Below are positions 52,185 through 62,308 of a stretch of DNA of 64,000 bases, one piece after another. A program made the translations under genes and the position numbers. Origin of the DNA: Cystobacter ferrugineus. GTDB lineage: Bacteria > Myxococcota > Myxococcia > Myxococcales > Myxococcaceae. The notes beneath the pieces are model-generated. The model ran no database searches and was not told the DNA's origin. It was given only the letters and a program-made list of their open reading frames with translations. The stretch lies in NCBI RefSeq assembly GCF_001887355.1, contig NZ_MPIN01000004.1:124001-188000 (forward strand), read 5' to 3'. Every line of letters begins with the position of its first letter. The stretch's first letter is position 1.

Positions 52185-53369
52185 TCAAAGAACCCGGGAG
52201 CGGCCCCAATCCGCCCCCGCCTTCGCCCGTGCCAGCTGGGGCTGGGAGGGCGGACTCCGCTGGGACAGCTCCCCCATGCGGCTGTAGAGCGCAACGTAGG
52301 CATCCGCCATGCGCTCTGGGGAGAACTCCAGTGCCCGCGTTCGTGCAAGGGTGGACATCCTGCCCCGCAGGACAGGCTCCGAGACCAGCCGGCGCAGCGC
52401 CCTCCCCCACATCTCCGTGTCTTCCGGAGGAACGAAGACGGCGGCGTCCTCCCACATCTCCCGCAGGGACGGGATATCTCCCAACACCAAGGCACACCCC
52501 GCGAGCGCGGCGTCCAGGGCGGCCAGGCCCGAGGGCTCCTCGCGCGAGGGGAGCACGAACAGGGAGGCCCGGCCGAGGCGCTCCGCCAGCGACGCGCGGG
52601 GCAGCTCTCCCAACAGGTGCAGGGCACGCGAGCGCACGAGGCCCCCCTCGGGGTGCTCCCGGGCGCCGGCCACGAGCACGGGCCAGTCCAGCCGGTGCGC
52701 CACCGCCTCCAGCACCTCCAGGTTGCGCGCCTCGTCCCAGGGCGCCCCCGTGGTGAAGAGGAAGGGCTCACGCACGGCAGAGGGCGGGAAGTCCACATGA
52801 CGGCGAGCGGGCGGAATGACGCTGGTGGAGGCCAGAGGCCCGGCCTGGAGCTCCAGGGACTCGAGCAGCGCGTGGGAAGGCACCACCACGTGGCCCGCGG
52901 CCCGCAGCCCCCGCGTCACCTCCGCCAGATAGCGCGGCTCGCGCCGTGCTCGCGCCAACGGGCACACATGGCCCACCACCAGCGGCTTGCGCATCCAGGG
53001 CAGCGCGCCATGGCAGTAGCCGTTGAGATGGACCACGTCCGGCAGGTACCTGGCCTCCAGCTCCAACAACCACGCCCCCGCCTCGGCGACATCGTCCCAG
53101 GCGTCCAGCATGTCCTCGGAGCGCCAGACGCTCTGCTCCACGCGCAGCCCGGGCACGTCACGCGCCTCGGCCCACTGTGCCCGCGTGAGCGGAGCGCCCA
53201 GGGTGGCCAGCGTCACCGCCAGGCCCCGCTCGCCCAGGGCCCGGCTCAACTCCAGCGCGCACGTCCACTCCCCTCGGGAGGACTGCGTGCTCATGAGCAC
53301 GTGACGCACCCGTCCCTTCCCGCTCGAAGGCGCGGGGGAGGAAAACGGGGACCGAGAGCGCTCACGCAT
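52185..53369 (-). CDS. GT4 glycosyltransferase
   Basis: About 394 residues; the ATG at 53369 is the likely start, since the longer frame from 53567 adds non-conserved text. GT-B features: MSTQSSRGEWTCALELSRAL (acceptor side), VVHLNGYCHGALPWM, IPPARRHVDFPPS, then FVLPSREEPSGLAALDAALA with the ExxG(L)xxLEA-like nucleotide-sugar motif (here EEPSGLAALDA), and ALVLGDIPSLREMWEDAAV. Donor and acceptor sugars are unknown. It probably heads a two-gene operon with the CgeB-like gene. Confidence 0.85.
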   Translation of the reverse strand: MRERSRSPFSSPAPSSGKGRVRHVLMSTQSSRGEWTCALELSRALGERGLAVTLATLGAPLTRAQWAEARDVPGLRVEQSVWRSEDMLDAWDDVAEAGAWLLELEARYLPDVVHLNGYCHGALPWMRKPLVVGHVCPLARARREPRYLAEVTRGLRAAGHVVVPSHALLESLELQAGPLASTSVIPPARRHVDFPPSAVREPFLFTTGAPWDEARNLEVLEAVAHRLDWPVLVAGAREHPEGGLVRSRALHLLGELPRASLAERLGRASLFVLPSREEPSGLAALDAALAGCALVLGDIPSLREMWEDAAVFVPPEDTEMWGRALRRLVSEPVLRGRMSTLARTRALEFSPERMADAYVALYSRMGELSQRSPPSQPQLARAKAGADWGRSRVL

Positions 53370-54053
53370 GGGTAGAGAGGTAACACGGCCCGGCCAGCCC
53401 ACCAGACGGGGGGCCCCCTGCCTCCGGGCTGGTGAACGGAGTGGCCCCCGAGGCGATGACTCGCCAACGCTCGGAGTGACCGGGAACGGACATCGCGCTC
53501 CGACACGAAAGAACGTACTTGTCAGGCGGTTTCGCCCCGGGTGGGGGTGGCACGCCGGGCACTCCACCGTGGAAGCTGTCGAATCCCTATCTGGAGTTTT
53601 GCTTGCAGTTGGACAGGGCGTACTGACAGGAAATGACGTCGGTATGGAGACGGACCCACCGCCGCACCTCGGTGTGCGCGCAAGGAACGCACTTCACCGC
53701 GGGCCTGGACCTGGAGCACGTGGGGCCGAGGTGGGCAACGGCGGGTTCCCATCCCGCGGCGTCGCAGCGATCGCGATGCCGCATCGCGCAATGCGTCTTC
53801 TGTTCGTCTGACCCGGCTTCTCCAGGTGGCGAGCTGGTGCGGAGGGCACGACAAGGGTTGCTGACACGAGTCGCCTGGACCGCCCGCCCAGGGCAGGACC
53901 CCGCCCGGAGCACCGGCAAAGCCTGACGTTCGATGCCCGATACTCATGACGCAGCGGGACAAGACAACTCATCACATTCCGCCCGCCACGGGACCTCGCA
54001 CCCAACTGACTTTTCGGACTACCCAAGCGCATCCAAGGAGGCTATATCCCCCT
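53370..54053. other. long intergenic region, no recognisable gene
   Basis: About 680 bp. A minus-strand frame ending at 53587 is Cys-rich (seven Cys in its last 70 residues, for example CVPCAHTEV and CQYALSNC) but has no clear start, signal or ribosome-binding site, and I recognise no family. Composition falls towards the right end, where AT-rich text (TTTTCGGACTACC, GCTATATCCC) starts the uronate island promoter. Confidence 0.45.
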
Positions 54054-54067
54054 GGAAAACGTTTTCC
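54054..54067. promoter_or_regulatory. LacI-type operator upstream of the hexuronate transporter
   Basis: GGAAAACGTTTTCC is a perfect 14-bp palindrome with the central CG and flanking A/T runs of LacI/PurR-family operators. It lies 131 bp upstream of the transporter start and is identical to the site at 56632. Confidence 0.8.
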
Positions 54068-54197
54068 TTATGGACACGAGTCGTGAGCCCGCGTGCCACC
54101 CACATGCGGGCGAGCGGCCCAGTGGTGTTCCGGTGCTTGTACCCGACAACAACGCATAGGTGCGGCATGACGAGCCGCACCACGCACGGAGACACTC

Positions 54198-55469
<1,272 letters not shown>

Positions 55470-55523
55470 GCGGCGGGCAGCGAGGCCACACGCCGCCCGC
55501 GCGGCTGCCGCTCGTGATGCGGC

Positions 55524-56516
55524 TCATCCGCGACGGGCGGTGGACTCGCGCACGATCAGCCGCGGCTCGAAGGTCGCGTACCCACTGTCAGACCCGCCGC
55601 CCAGCAGGTCGAGCAGCTTGCGCATCGCGAGTTCGCCCATCTTCTCGCTCTGGATGTCCACCGTGGTGAGCGACGGCGCCGAGTACTCGCCGTATGGCAC
55701 GTTGTCGATGCCCGTCACCGACACGTCCTGCGGCAACCGGAAACCGAGAGCGGCCGCTTCCTTCATGAAGCCGAGCGCGATCAGGTCGTTGTAGCAGATG
55801 ACCGCCTCGGGCCGGTTCTGCCCCAGCATCACGCGCGAGCACGCGCGTTCACCGGCCTGCGCGGTGGGTGCATACGCATCGTGAACCTCGAGCGTGAGAC
55901 CGGACCTGGCGAGGCATTCACTGGCGCCGCGAATTCGCTCGTCGTTGATGCGCGCCTGCCCGAAGCCGAGATAGGCGATGCGCCGATGCCCCTGGCTCAG
56001 CAGATGCTGCGCGAGCATGTAGGTCGCCAGCTGGTTGTCGATGCCGACGCTCGGAATCGGCAGTTGCTGGCTGCGGCGCAGCAGCACCACGGGCTTGTTG
56101 AGCTCGAGCATCCATTGCAAGGCCTCATCGGGCATGCGCGAGCTGACGATCAGACCGTCGACGCGCTGCGCGAGCGCTTCGATCAACGGCCGCTCGCGCG
56201 CCTGGTTCTCCTCGGCATCGACGAGCAGCAGCGTGTAGTCGTGCTGCAACGCGACGCGGTTCGCGCCCTTCACGACGCTGGTGAAATGCGGATTGCTGAT
56301 GTCGAGGATCGTCAGGCCGATGGTGCGCGTCTGTCCGGTAATCATCGAGCGCGCCAGCGGATTCGACCGATAGCCGAGCTTCTCGATGGTCGCCTTCAGC
56401 TTCGCTTCGACCGGCGCGGAAAAGCGCTGCGCGCCGTTGATGTATTTCGACACCGTGGCGACCGACACGCCCGCGGCGGCCGCCACGTCGCGAATGGTCG
56501 GTGAGGGTTTCTTCAT
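55524..56516 (-). CDS. LacI-family repressor of the uronate genes
   Basis: 330 residues from the ATG at 56516. The N-terminal helix-turn-helix is classic: TIRDVAAAAGVSVATVSKYI, with the hinge KLGYRSNPLARSM. The periplasmic-binding-like core has TIGLTILDISNPHFTSVVKG, VDGLIVSSRM, GFRLPQDVSVTGIDNVPYGE and a final RLIVRESTARR. The effector is probably an uronate or aldarate. Two perfect palindromes flank its locus (54054-54067 and 56632-56645); the latter lies between this gene and divergent udh, so it probably represses udh and itself. Confidence 0.9.
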   Translation of the reverse strand: MKKPSPTIRDVAAAAGVSVATVSKYINGAQRFSAPVEAKLKATIEKLGYRSNPLARSMITGQTRTIGLTILDISNPHFTSVVKGANRVALQHDYTLLLVDAEENQARERPLIEALAQRVDGLIVSSRMPDEALQWMLELNKPVVLLRRSQQLPIPSVGIDNQLATYMLAQHLLSQGHRRIAYLGFGQARINDERIRGASECLARSGLTLEVHDAYAPTAQAGERACSRVMLGQNRPEAVICYNDLIALGFMKEAAALGFRLPQDVSVTGIDNVPYGEYSAPSLTTVDIQSEKMGELAMRKLLDLLGGGSDSGYATFEPRLIVRESTARRG

Positions 56517-56631
56517 CGGAAGGTAACGGTTGTTCGCAGGGTTAACCAATTTTCGCAGGAAAGCAGCCCGCGTGGTACGGCAAAAGTCGGAGACCCGGGC
56601 CACATGCACCCCGCGCGACACTGCCATGGCC

Positions 56632-56645
56632 GGAAAACGTTTTCC
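56632..56645. promoter_or_regulatory. LacI-type operator between lacI and udh
   Basis: A second exact GGAAAACGTTTTCC palindrome, in the divergent promoter region 116 bp from the repressor start and 110 bp from the udh start. Confidence 0.8.
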
Positions 56646-56754
56646 CCGTCGATGCGTTCTCCGCTAAAATCCAGCTCGGTTTTCCCGCCCGGATCTGCGA
56701 ATCGCCACACCGGGCGAACGACCCGCAGTCCACCATGAGTATGAGGTACTCCCG

Positions 56755-57585
56755 ATGAACAACCCATCCGCGCCACGCAAACCCTTCCGGCGCCTGCTTC
56801 TGACCGGCGCAGCCGGCAACCTCGGCCGTCAGTTGCGCGCCGCGCTCGCCCACTGGGCGGAGACCGTCCGCGTCACCGACATTGCCTCGCTCGGCCAGGC
56901 CGCCGCGCACGAGGAGGCCGTGCAGGCCAACCTGGCCGACCGGGAAGCCGTCCACCGGTTGCTGCAGGATGTGGATGCGGTGGTGCACCTGGGCGGCATT
57001 TCGGTCGATGCGCCATTCGACGATCTGCTCGAAGCGAACATCCGCGGCACGTACAACCTGTACGCGGCGGCACACAAACATGGCGTGAAGCGGGTGGTGT
57101 TCGCGAGCTCGAATCATGCGATTGGATTCCATCCGGTCACCGAGGTGCTCGACGCCGATTCGCCGCTGCGGCCCGACTGCCTGTACGGCGTGACGAAGTG
57201 CTTCGGCGAGTCGCTGTCTCGCTACTACTTCGACCGCTTCGGCATCGAGACGGTGTGTCTGCGCATCGGCTCGTCGTTCGAGGAGCCCAAGAACCCGCGA
57301 ATGATGGTCACGTACCTGAGCTACCGGGATTTCATCGAGCTGGTGCGCTGCTCGCTGTTCACCAATCGGGTCGGGCACGCCATCGTCTACGGCGCATCGG
57401 ACAATGCGGTGAAATGGTGGGACAACACCAAGGCGTCGTTCCTCGGCTTCCGGCCGAAGGACAGCTCGCAGCAGTTCGCCGAACGCTTTCCGCCGAGCGC
57501 GCCGACCGCGGATCGCGATGATCCGGCACAACGGTTCCAGGGCGGCGCGTTCGTGATCGGCGAGCCGATGGAGCGCGCTCGATGA
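56755..57585 (+). CDS. udh: uronate dehydrogenase (NAD-dependent)
   Basis: 276 residues of the SDR superfamily. Cofactor loop TGAAGNLG (Gly18, 21, 24), catalytic YGVTK (Tyr144, Lys148), preceded by VVFASSNHAIGFHP (Ser/Asn region of uronate dehydrogenases). RIGSSFEEPKNPRMMVTYLS and AVKWWDNTKASFLGF are further blocks found in Udh. It oxidises D-galacturonate and D-glucuronate at C1 to the aldarolactone. The stop codon overlaps the start of the SMP-30 lactonase gene by four bases, so the product lactone and its hydrolase are made together. Confidence 0.92.
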   Translation: MNNPSAPRKPFRRLLLTGAAGNLGRQLRAALAHWAETVRVTDIASLGQAAAHEEAVQANLADREAVHRLLQDVDAVVHLGGISVDAPFDDLLEANIRGTYNLYAAAHKHGVKRVVFASSNHAIGFHPVTEVLDADSPLRPDCLYGVTKCFGESLSRYYFDRFGIETVCLRIGSSFEEPKNPRMMVTYLSYRDFIELVRCSLFTNRVGHAIVYGASDNAVKWWDNTKASFLGFRPKDSSQQFAERFPPSAPTADRDDPAQRFQGGAFVIGEPMERAR

Positions 57586-58484
57586 GCACGAAGGCGAGCG
57601 TCGAGCGCATCGACGTGGCGGGACGCGCGCAGGTGGGCGAGAGCCCGGTCTGGCGCGCGTCGGAGCAGGCGCTGTACTGGGTGGATATCCCCGCCCGTCG
57701 GATTGTGCGGCTGCACATCGGCTCCGGCCTCCGTTCCGAATGGGTGCTGCCGGAACAGGTGGCGTGCCTCGCATTCGACCGCGGCGGCACGGTGCTCGCC
57801 GGGCTCGAGACGGGACTGTTCGCGGTGACGCTGGCCTCCGGAGCATCCGACGCAACGGCCCGTCGGCTCGCCGCGCCGACCTTCTCCGCGCCCGGCATGC
57901 GTTTCAACGACGGGCGCTGTGATCGCCAGGGGCGCTTCTGGTCCGGCACGATGGTGCAGGACATGTCGCTTGCCAGCCCGGCCGGTGCCCTGTTCCGCTT
58001 CGACGCGCAGGGCACGCTGTCAGCGCCGATCGTCGACGGACTCATCACGCAGAATGGGCTGGCATGGTCGCCGGATGGCACGACGATGTACTTGTCCGAT
58101 TCGCATTCGACGCGACGGACGATCTGGGCCTTCGACTTCGACACGGAAACGGGCACGCCGCACAACCGGCGCCTGTTCGCCGATCTGCATCACTACGCCG
58201 GCCGTCCCGATGGCGCCGCCATCGACGCCGACGGCTGCTACTGGACATGCGCGAACGACGCGGGGCGGCTGTTGCGATTCACGCCACAAGGCAAGCTGGA
58301 CCGGGAGATCGCGGTGCCCGCCGTGAAGCCGTCGATGTGCGCGTTCGGCGGCAACGGTTTCGATACGTTGTTCGTGACATCGATCCGGCCGGCGGGCAGT
58401 GCTTCGGATGACGACGGCGCGGTGTTCGCCGTGAGGCCGGGCGTATCCGGCCTGCCGGAGCCGGAGTATGCCGGCAGGCTGTGA
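57582..58484 (+). CDS. SMP-30/gluconolactonase-family aldarolactonase
   Basis: 300 residues, six-bladed beta-propeller of the SMP-30/regucalcin type: AQVGESPVWRASEQALYWVD (first metal Glu), MRFNDGRCDRQGRFWSGTM (Asn/Asp ligands), ITQNGLAWSPDGTTMYLSDS and HYAGRPDGAAIDADGCYW (Asp general base). It would open the galactaro- or glucarolactone formed by uronate dehydrogenase, giving galactarate or glucarate. Translationally coupled to udh. Later steps (aldarate dehydratase, KDG aldolase) are not in this window. Confidence 0.9.
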   Translation: MSTKASVERIDVAGRAQVGESPVWRASEQALYWVDIPARRIVRLHIGSGLRSEWVLPEQVACLAFDRGGTVLAGLETGLFAVTLASGASDATARRLAAPTFSAPGMRFNDGRCDRQGRFWSGTMVQDMSLASPAGALFRFDAQGTLSAPIVDGLITQNGLAWSPDGTTMYLSDSHSTRRTIWAFDFDTETGTPHNRRLFADLHHYAGRPDGAAIDADGCYWTCANDAGRLLRFTPQGKLDREIAVPAVKPSMCAFGGNGFDTLFVTSIRPAGSASDDDGAVFAVRPGVSGLPEPEYAGRL

Positions 58485-58511
58485 TGGCCGGGCGTGGCCG
58501 CATTGACCGGG

Positions 58512-59138
58512 CTACTTCTTCGCGGGCTCGGTCGCCGCGGGAGCCGCCGCCTTCCTCGGGGTGAGCTCCAGGGCCAGGCTGATTGTCACTTCCTCACCCA
58601 CGGCTACGCCACCCGCCTCGAGCGCCTTGTTCCAGGCCAGTCCGAAGTCCTTGCGGTTGAGCTTCGTGGTGGCCTCGACGCCACGACGGATACCACCGAA
58701 CGCGTCCTTCACCTCGGGGGTGGGCCCCACCACGTCCAGCACCACCGGCCTGGTCACGCCGTGCATGGTGAGGTCGCCCGTCACCTTGAGGTTCTTGCCA
58801 GCCTTGGCCACCTTGGTCGACTTGAAGGTGATGGTGGGAAACTGCGCGGTGTTGAAGAAGTCCGCGCTCTTGAGGTGCTCGTCACGCTTGGGCTCGTTGG
58901 TGTTGATGGAGCCAGCGTCGAGCGTGGCCTGCACGGTGGACCTGGTGATGTCCTTGTCATCGATGTTGACGGTGCCGGCCATCACCTTGAAGGAGCCCTT
59001 CACGTTGGACACCATCATGTGCCTCACGGAGAAGTCGGCGGAGGAGTGGGCCGCGTCGACGTCATACTCGGCCGCGAAGACGAACGAGGGGACGGCGAGG
59101 ACAGCGGCGGCGAGGGCGGACTTGAGGAACAGCTTCAT
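58512..59138 (-). CDS. periplasmic YceI-family protein
   Basis: 208 residues from the ATG at 59138, which has GGAGG ahead. A Sec signal peptide ends FVFAAEY. The beta-barrel core has YDVDAAHSSADFSVRHMMVS, FKVMAGTVNIDD, LKSADFFNTAQFPTITFKST and GDLTMHGVTRPVVLDV. These are the standard YceI blocks; the family binds long isoprenoid lipids in an extended lipocalin-like barrel. It ends in a Lys/Ala/Pro tail (AAPAATEPAKK). Convergent with the lactonase gene (27 bp gap), and it marks the return to host-like codon use. Confidence 0.92.
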   Translation of the reverse strand: MKLFLKSALAAAVLAVPSFVFAAEYDVDAAHSSADFSVRHMMVSNVKGSFKVMAGTVNIDDKDITRSTVQATLDAGSINTNEPKRDEHLKSADFFNTAQFPTITFKSTKVAKAGKNLKVTGDLTMHGVTRPVVLDVVGPTPEVKDAFGGIRRGVEATTKLNRKDFGLAWNKALEAGGVAVGEEVTISLALELTPRKAAAPAATEPAKK

Positions 59139-59351
59139 GTGTGTGCCTCCAGGACGGGGCATCGAAGTGCGGTGGAACATCACCACGGCCCCGCGGCTGT
59201 CTTATTACCAAGCGCGGGACCAAGGTATATTCAACCATCCAATCCCTTGAAATGATTCAGGACTCTTTGGGCCGGATCAGCGCGAAAGGCAACAGTACGG
59301 CCCGGCTTTCCGCCAGTTGAGCAGCTTCTTTTCGACGGCCTTGGCCCTCGT

Positions 59352-59507
59352 CTATAGACACACAGTCACCGATTGCCGAACTCCGTGCCGCTCTCGCTTG
59401 AACCACGCCTGAAGCAGTTCCACGGACACGCGCGTCTTTGGCACGAGTGCACCACCGACAGGAAAGACGGCATGCACCTCCAACCCAGGCGGTGTCGACT
59501 CCAGGGA
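59352..59507 (-). pseudogene. possible remnant of a LysR-type regulator C-terminus
   Basis: A minus-strand segment encodes LEVHAVFPVGGALVPKTRVS and then VELLQAWF, which resembles the C-terminal strand-helix end of LysR regulators (aromatic-Pro-x-x-x-x-L-x-x-K-x-R-x-F-x-D-x-L). Text upstream in this and other frames does not continue the homology. The rest of 59140-59812 shows no recognisable gene. Confidence 0.35.
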
Positions 59508-59812
59508 GCGTCTGGCTGACATCGAGCCCCAGAAGGACTTCGCGGCCTCCGCCGACCTGCGTGAAGGTGCCTGAGACGGTGTCAAGCCCCTCCGCGGCAA
59601 GTCTTTACAACCGCCGCTGTCGCGGCTCATGCGATCTCCCCCGGCTCCGCTCATCCACAGCCCCCCCCCCAGGGAAACAAGAAAGCAAAAAAAGCAGGTA
59701 TTCTTTGACCATCCTCATCCTTCTGTTCCACCATGCGGCGAGCAAGGTGTCGCCCGCCGTGGTGGCAATCCTGCTTCCTTGGGGGCGCGTAGCAGATGAA
59801 AGGAACGATGAG

Positions 59813-61732
59813 ATGAGACGTAACCGTAGCCGTTTTGAGCTGCGCCACGCCCGCTGGCCCTGGGCGTCGGTGGCATTGACGCTGGCGGGTTGTTCTCCCG
59901 CTGGGGGGGATGAGGCGCCCGCGCCGAAGCAGGAGGCCATGGGAGAAAGCCAGGCGGGGCTCGCGCGGGTACCGGGAAAGCTCCTCAACCAGCAGACGCG
60001 CGACACGGCCCGGGGCGCCTTCACGTACGTGAAGATCCTCGACGAGGCTGGCCAGATCCGGGGCGCCGTGCTGGACGCGCGGGGCAACCCCGTGTTGGAG
60101 AGCGCCGTCAATGACAGCGGCGCGCGAATCATCGGTGATTCGCTCGCCGCCGCCTTGAAGGAGACCGCAACGAAGGGCTCGGCCCGGCTGACGGTGGACG
60201 TGGCCCTCCACGACGACCTCGAGCCCAAGGACGAGCCCGTCGAGATCGGCGGCAGCGAGTTCAGGCCCTTCACTTCCACGGACGTCATGCTCAACGGGAA
60301 GAAGGCCTCGAAGCCGGAGTTCGACGAGCACAACCGTCGGAAGCTGGCGCGCCTCGACGCGGCCCGGATGGACAAGCGCCAGAAGCGGCTCCAGGCGATC
60401 CAATCGCTCACCAGGCGCGAGGCGCTGGGCCTCTCGCGCGGCGAGATCGAGGCGCTCGCGGAGGGTAGTGGCGCCATCGTCCTCGAGTTGGAGGCGGGCC
60501 GGATCGAGCGGTTCCTCGCGAACAACGCGGACCTCGTCGCCGCGATCGACCTCCACCAGAAGCCGGCCGACAACACGCTCGCCACCGCCATGGCGGCCAC
60601 CTCGGTGAGTCCCGGGGCCCTGGACCTCGCGAACAGCCAGGGAGCCGATATCGGCATCTACATGACCGAGGGCGGCTGTCCCGACCCGGGCGTCATCACC
60701 AACTACACCCGGCTGGCCGGCACCAGCACGGACCACTCGCGCAACGTCAGCTCCATCATCCGCGCGGTCTCGCCGGACTCGTGGGTCTACTGCCGGGGCG
60801 GCGCGGCGCTGCCCACCGCGACCGATCTCTCCTCCGCCAGCCCCCGCATCTTCGTCTCCACGCGCTCCAACTCGTCGACCGCCAGCAACGACTACGGCAC
60901 GTTGGATCGCGATTGGGACAACTTCGTCTACAACAACGCGGTGCTCGCGCTGAACTCCGCGAGCAACGAGGGGAACGGGACGGGAACCATCGGCTCTCCG
61001 GGCAAGGGGTTCAACATCCTGACCGTCGGCAACTACAACGACGCGACCAACACCATCGTCGGCTCGTCGAGCTGGTTGGACCCCACGACGAAGAACCGCA
61101 AGCCCGAGGTCTCTGGCCCCGGCGCGAACATCGACGCGGGCGGCGTCACGATGACGGGCACCAGCCAGTCCACGCCGCACGTGGCGGGTATCGCCGCCGA
61201 CTTCATGAGCGCCTACACCTGGCTGCAGTTGAGGCCCCATCTGCTCAAGGCCTTCTTGATGGCGGCGGCCACGGATTCGATCTCGGGAGGCTTCGACCGG
61301 GTCGGCGCCGGCGGAGTCGACTTCATGAAGGGCTACGAGGTGGGGGCGTTCCGCTGGTACGACGGGGCGAACAGCGACTTCGCCTACTTTGATTCGCAGG
61401 ACGAGGAGCCGAACAACGGCACCATCGACGCGACCTTCTACGTGAACTCGAACTACTCGAACATGCGGGTCGTGCTCACCTGGCTCAACCGGGGCACGTA
61501 CACGTACGACCATCGCGCCGACACCCATCCCATCGGCATGGACCTGGACTTCTCGGTCTATGCACCCGATGGTTCCTACGTGGGGGGGTCCGCCTCCTGG
61601 GATGATCCCTTCGAGTTGATCGATGTCGTCCCGCCCATGCTGGGCAAGTACACGGTGCGGATCAGCCGGTCGGCCAACCGAGATACCAGTTCGAACCTGC
61701 GCATCGCGCTGGCCGTCGATTTGAACTACTAG
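59813..61732 (+). CDS. S8 family serine protease lipoprotein with atypical Asp region
   Basis: 639 residues from the ATG at 59813. Lipobox ALTLAGC. A propeptide-like region (about 40-270) precedes the subtilase domain. His308 (TDHSRNVSSI) and Ser451 (TGTSQSTPHVAG) are clear, and LNSASNEGNG supplies the oxyanion Asn. The usual DTG/DSG Asp is not seen: the aligned strand reads IGIYMTEGGCPDPG, so the acid may be the Glu, a shifted Asp, or lost. A C-terminal beta domain (VLTWLNRGTYTYDH, DLDFSVYAPDGSYVGG) resembles a P-domain or PPC module. A lipoprotein gene follows 13 bp downstream. Confidence 0.82.
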   Translation: MRRNRSRFELRHARWPWASVALTLAGCSPAGGDEAPAPKQEAMGESQAGLARVPGKLLNQQTRDTARGAFTYVKILDEAGQIRGAVLDARGNPVLESAVNDSGARIIGDSLAAALKETATKGSARLTVDVALHDDLEPKDEPVEIGGSEFRPFTSTDVMLNGKKASKPEFDEHNRRKLARLDAARMDKRQKRLQAIQSLTRREALGLSRGEIEALAEGSGAIVLELEAGRIERFLANNADLVAAIDLHQKPADNTLATAMAATSVSPGALDLANSQGADIGIYMTEGGCPDPGVITNYTRLAGTSTDHSRNVSSIIRAVSPDSWVYCRGGAALPTATDLSSASPRIFVSTRSNSSTASNDYGTLDRDWDNFVYNNAVLALNSASNEGNGTGTIGSPGKGFNILTVGNYNDATNTIVGSSSWLDPTTKNRKPEVSGPGANIDAGGVTMTGTSQSTPHVAGIAADFMSAYTWLQLRPHLLKAFLMAAATDSISGGFDRVGAGGVDFMKGYEVGAFRWYDGANSDFAYFDSQDEEPNNGTIDATFYVNSNYSNMRVVLTWLNRGTYTYDHRADTHPIGMDLDFSVYAPDGSYVGGSASWDDPFELIDVVPPMLGKYTVRISRSANRDTSSNLRIALAVDLNY

Positions 61733-61745
61733 GAGCCCAGCATCC

Positions 61746-62267
61746 ATGAGCAACAGGATTCCCAGGACACGGATGCACGCGGTCGCGGCCATGGTCGCGG
61801 CGCCCGTGCTGGCCCTGTTGCTCTCGTGCGCGGCGGGCTCCGCGAGTACGGGCGAGAGCCTGCCCCACGAGTCTCGTGCACTCTCCGTCGTGCCGCTGAG
61901 GTGCTCGGGATGTACCGGCGACATCGCCCGGACAAGCCGGGCGCGCGAGCTCTTCGAGGACGCGGAGAGCTTCCGGAGGGCGTTCCTCGAGTCCGTTCCG
62001 GAAGGAACGGAGGTCCCCGAAGTCGACTTCTCGCGGTTCGTCGTCGTCGCCGCGTGGATGGGGCAGCAGGCGAATTGCGGCTCGGCGCTCGCGATTCCCA
62101 GCGCCCGGGAGAGCGGAACGAGGGTGGAGGTCGAGGTGAGGACCTCCCTCCCAGGGAACTGCGCCGCCGATGACGCGATCTCCTATCCCTTCTGCTTCGC
62201 CAGGGTGGAGAAGGTGGCGAAGCCCTATGTCTTCCTGGAGAAGACGGAGACACGCGTCTGCGAGTGA
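61746..62267 (+). CDS. lipoprotein with PrcB-like C-terminal domain
   Basis: 173 residues. Lipobox ALLLSC. The mature part has RCSGCTGDIARTSR and then a small beta domain: FVVVAAWMGQQANCGSALAI, VEVEVRTSLPGNCAADD and FCFARVEKVAKPYVFLEKTE. This resembles the PrcB_C domain named after the Treponema dentilisin complex, in which PrcB supports the PrtP subtilase. Being directly behind an S8 protease gene (13 bp gap), it could be its chaperone, stabiliser or inhibitor. The family assignment is by pattern and moderate. Confidence 0.6.
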   Translation: MSNRIPRTRMHAVAAMVAAPVLALLLSCAAGSASTGESLPHESRALSVVPLRCSGCTGDIARTSRARELFEDAESFRRAFLESVPEGTEVPEVDFSRFVVVAAWMGQQANCGSALAIPSARESGTRVEVEVRTSLPGNCAADDAISYPFCFARVEKVAKPYVFLEKTETRVCE

Positions 62268-62308
62268 AGGCTCTCCTGGGGCGGAACGACACACCTCCAT
62301 CATGAAGG

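Noticed and set aside
53587-53919. Cys-rich minus-strand frame between the GT4 gene and the uronate island
   Set aside because: No start codon with a ribosome-binding site, no signal peptide and no family resemblance. Kept only as a remark on the intergenic region.
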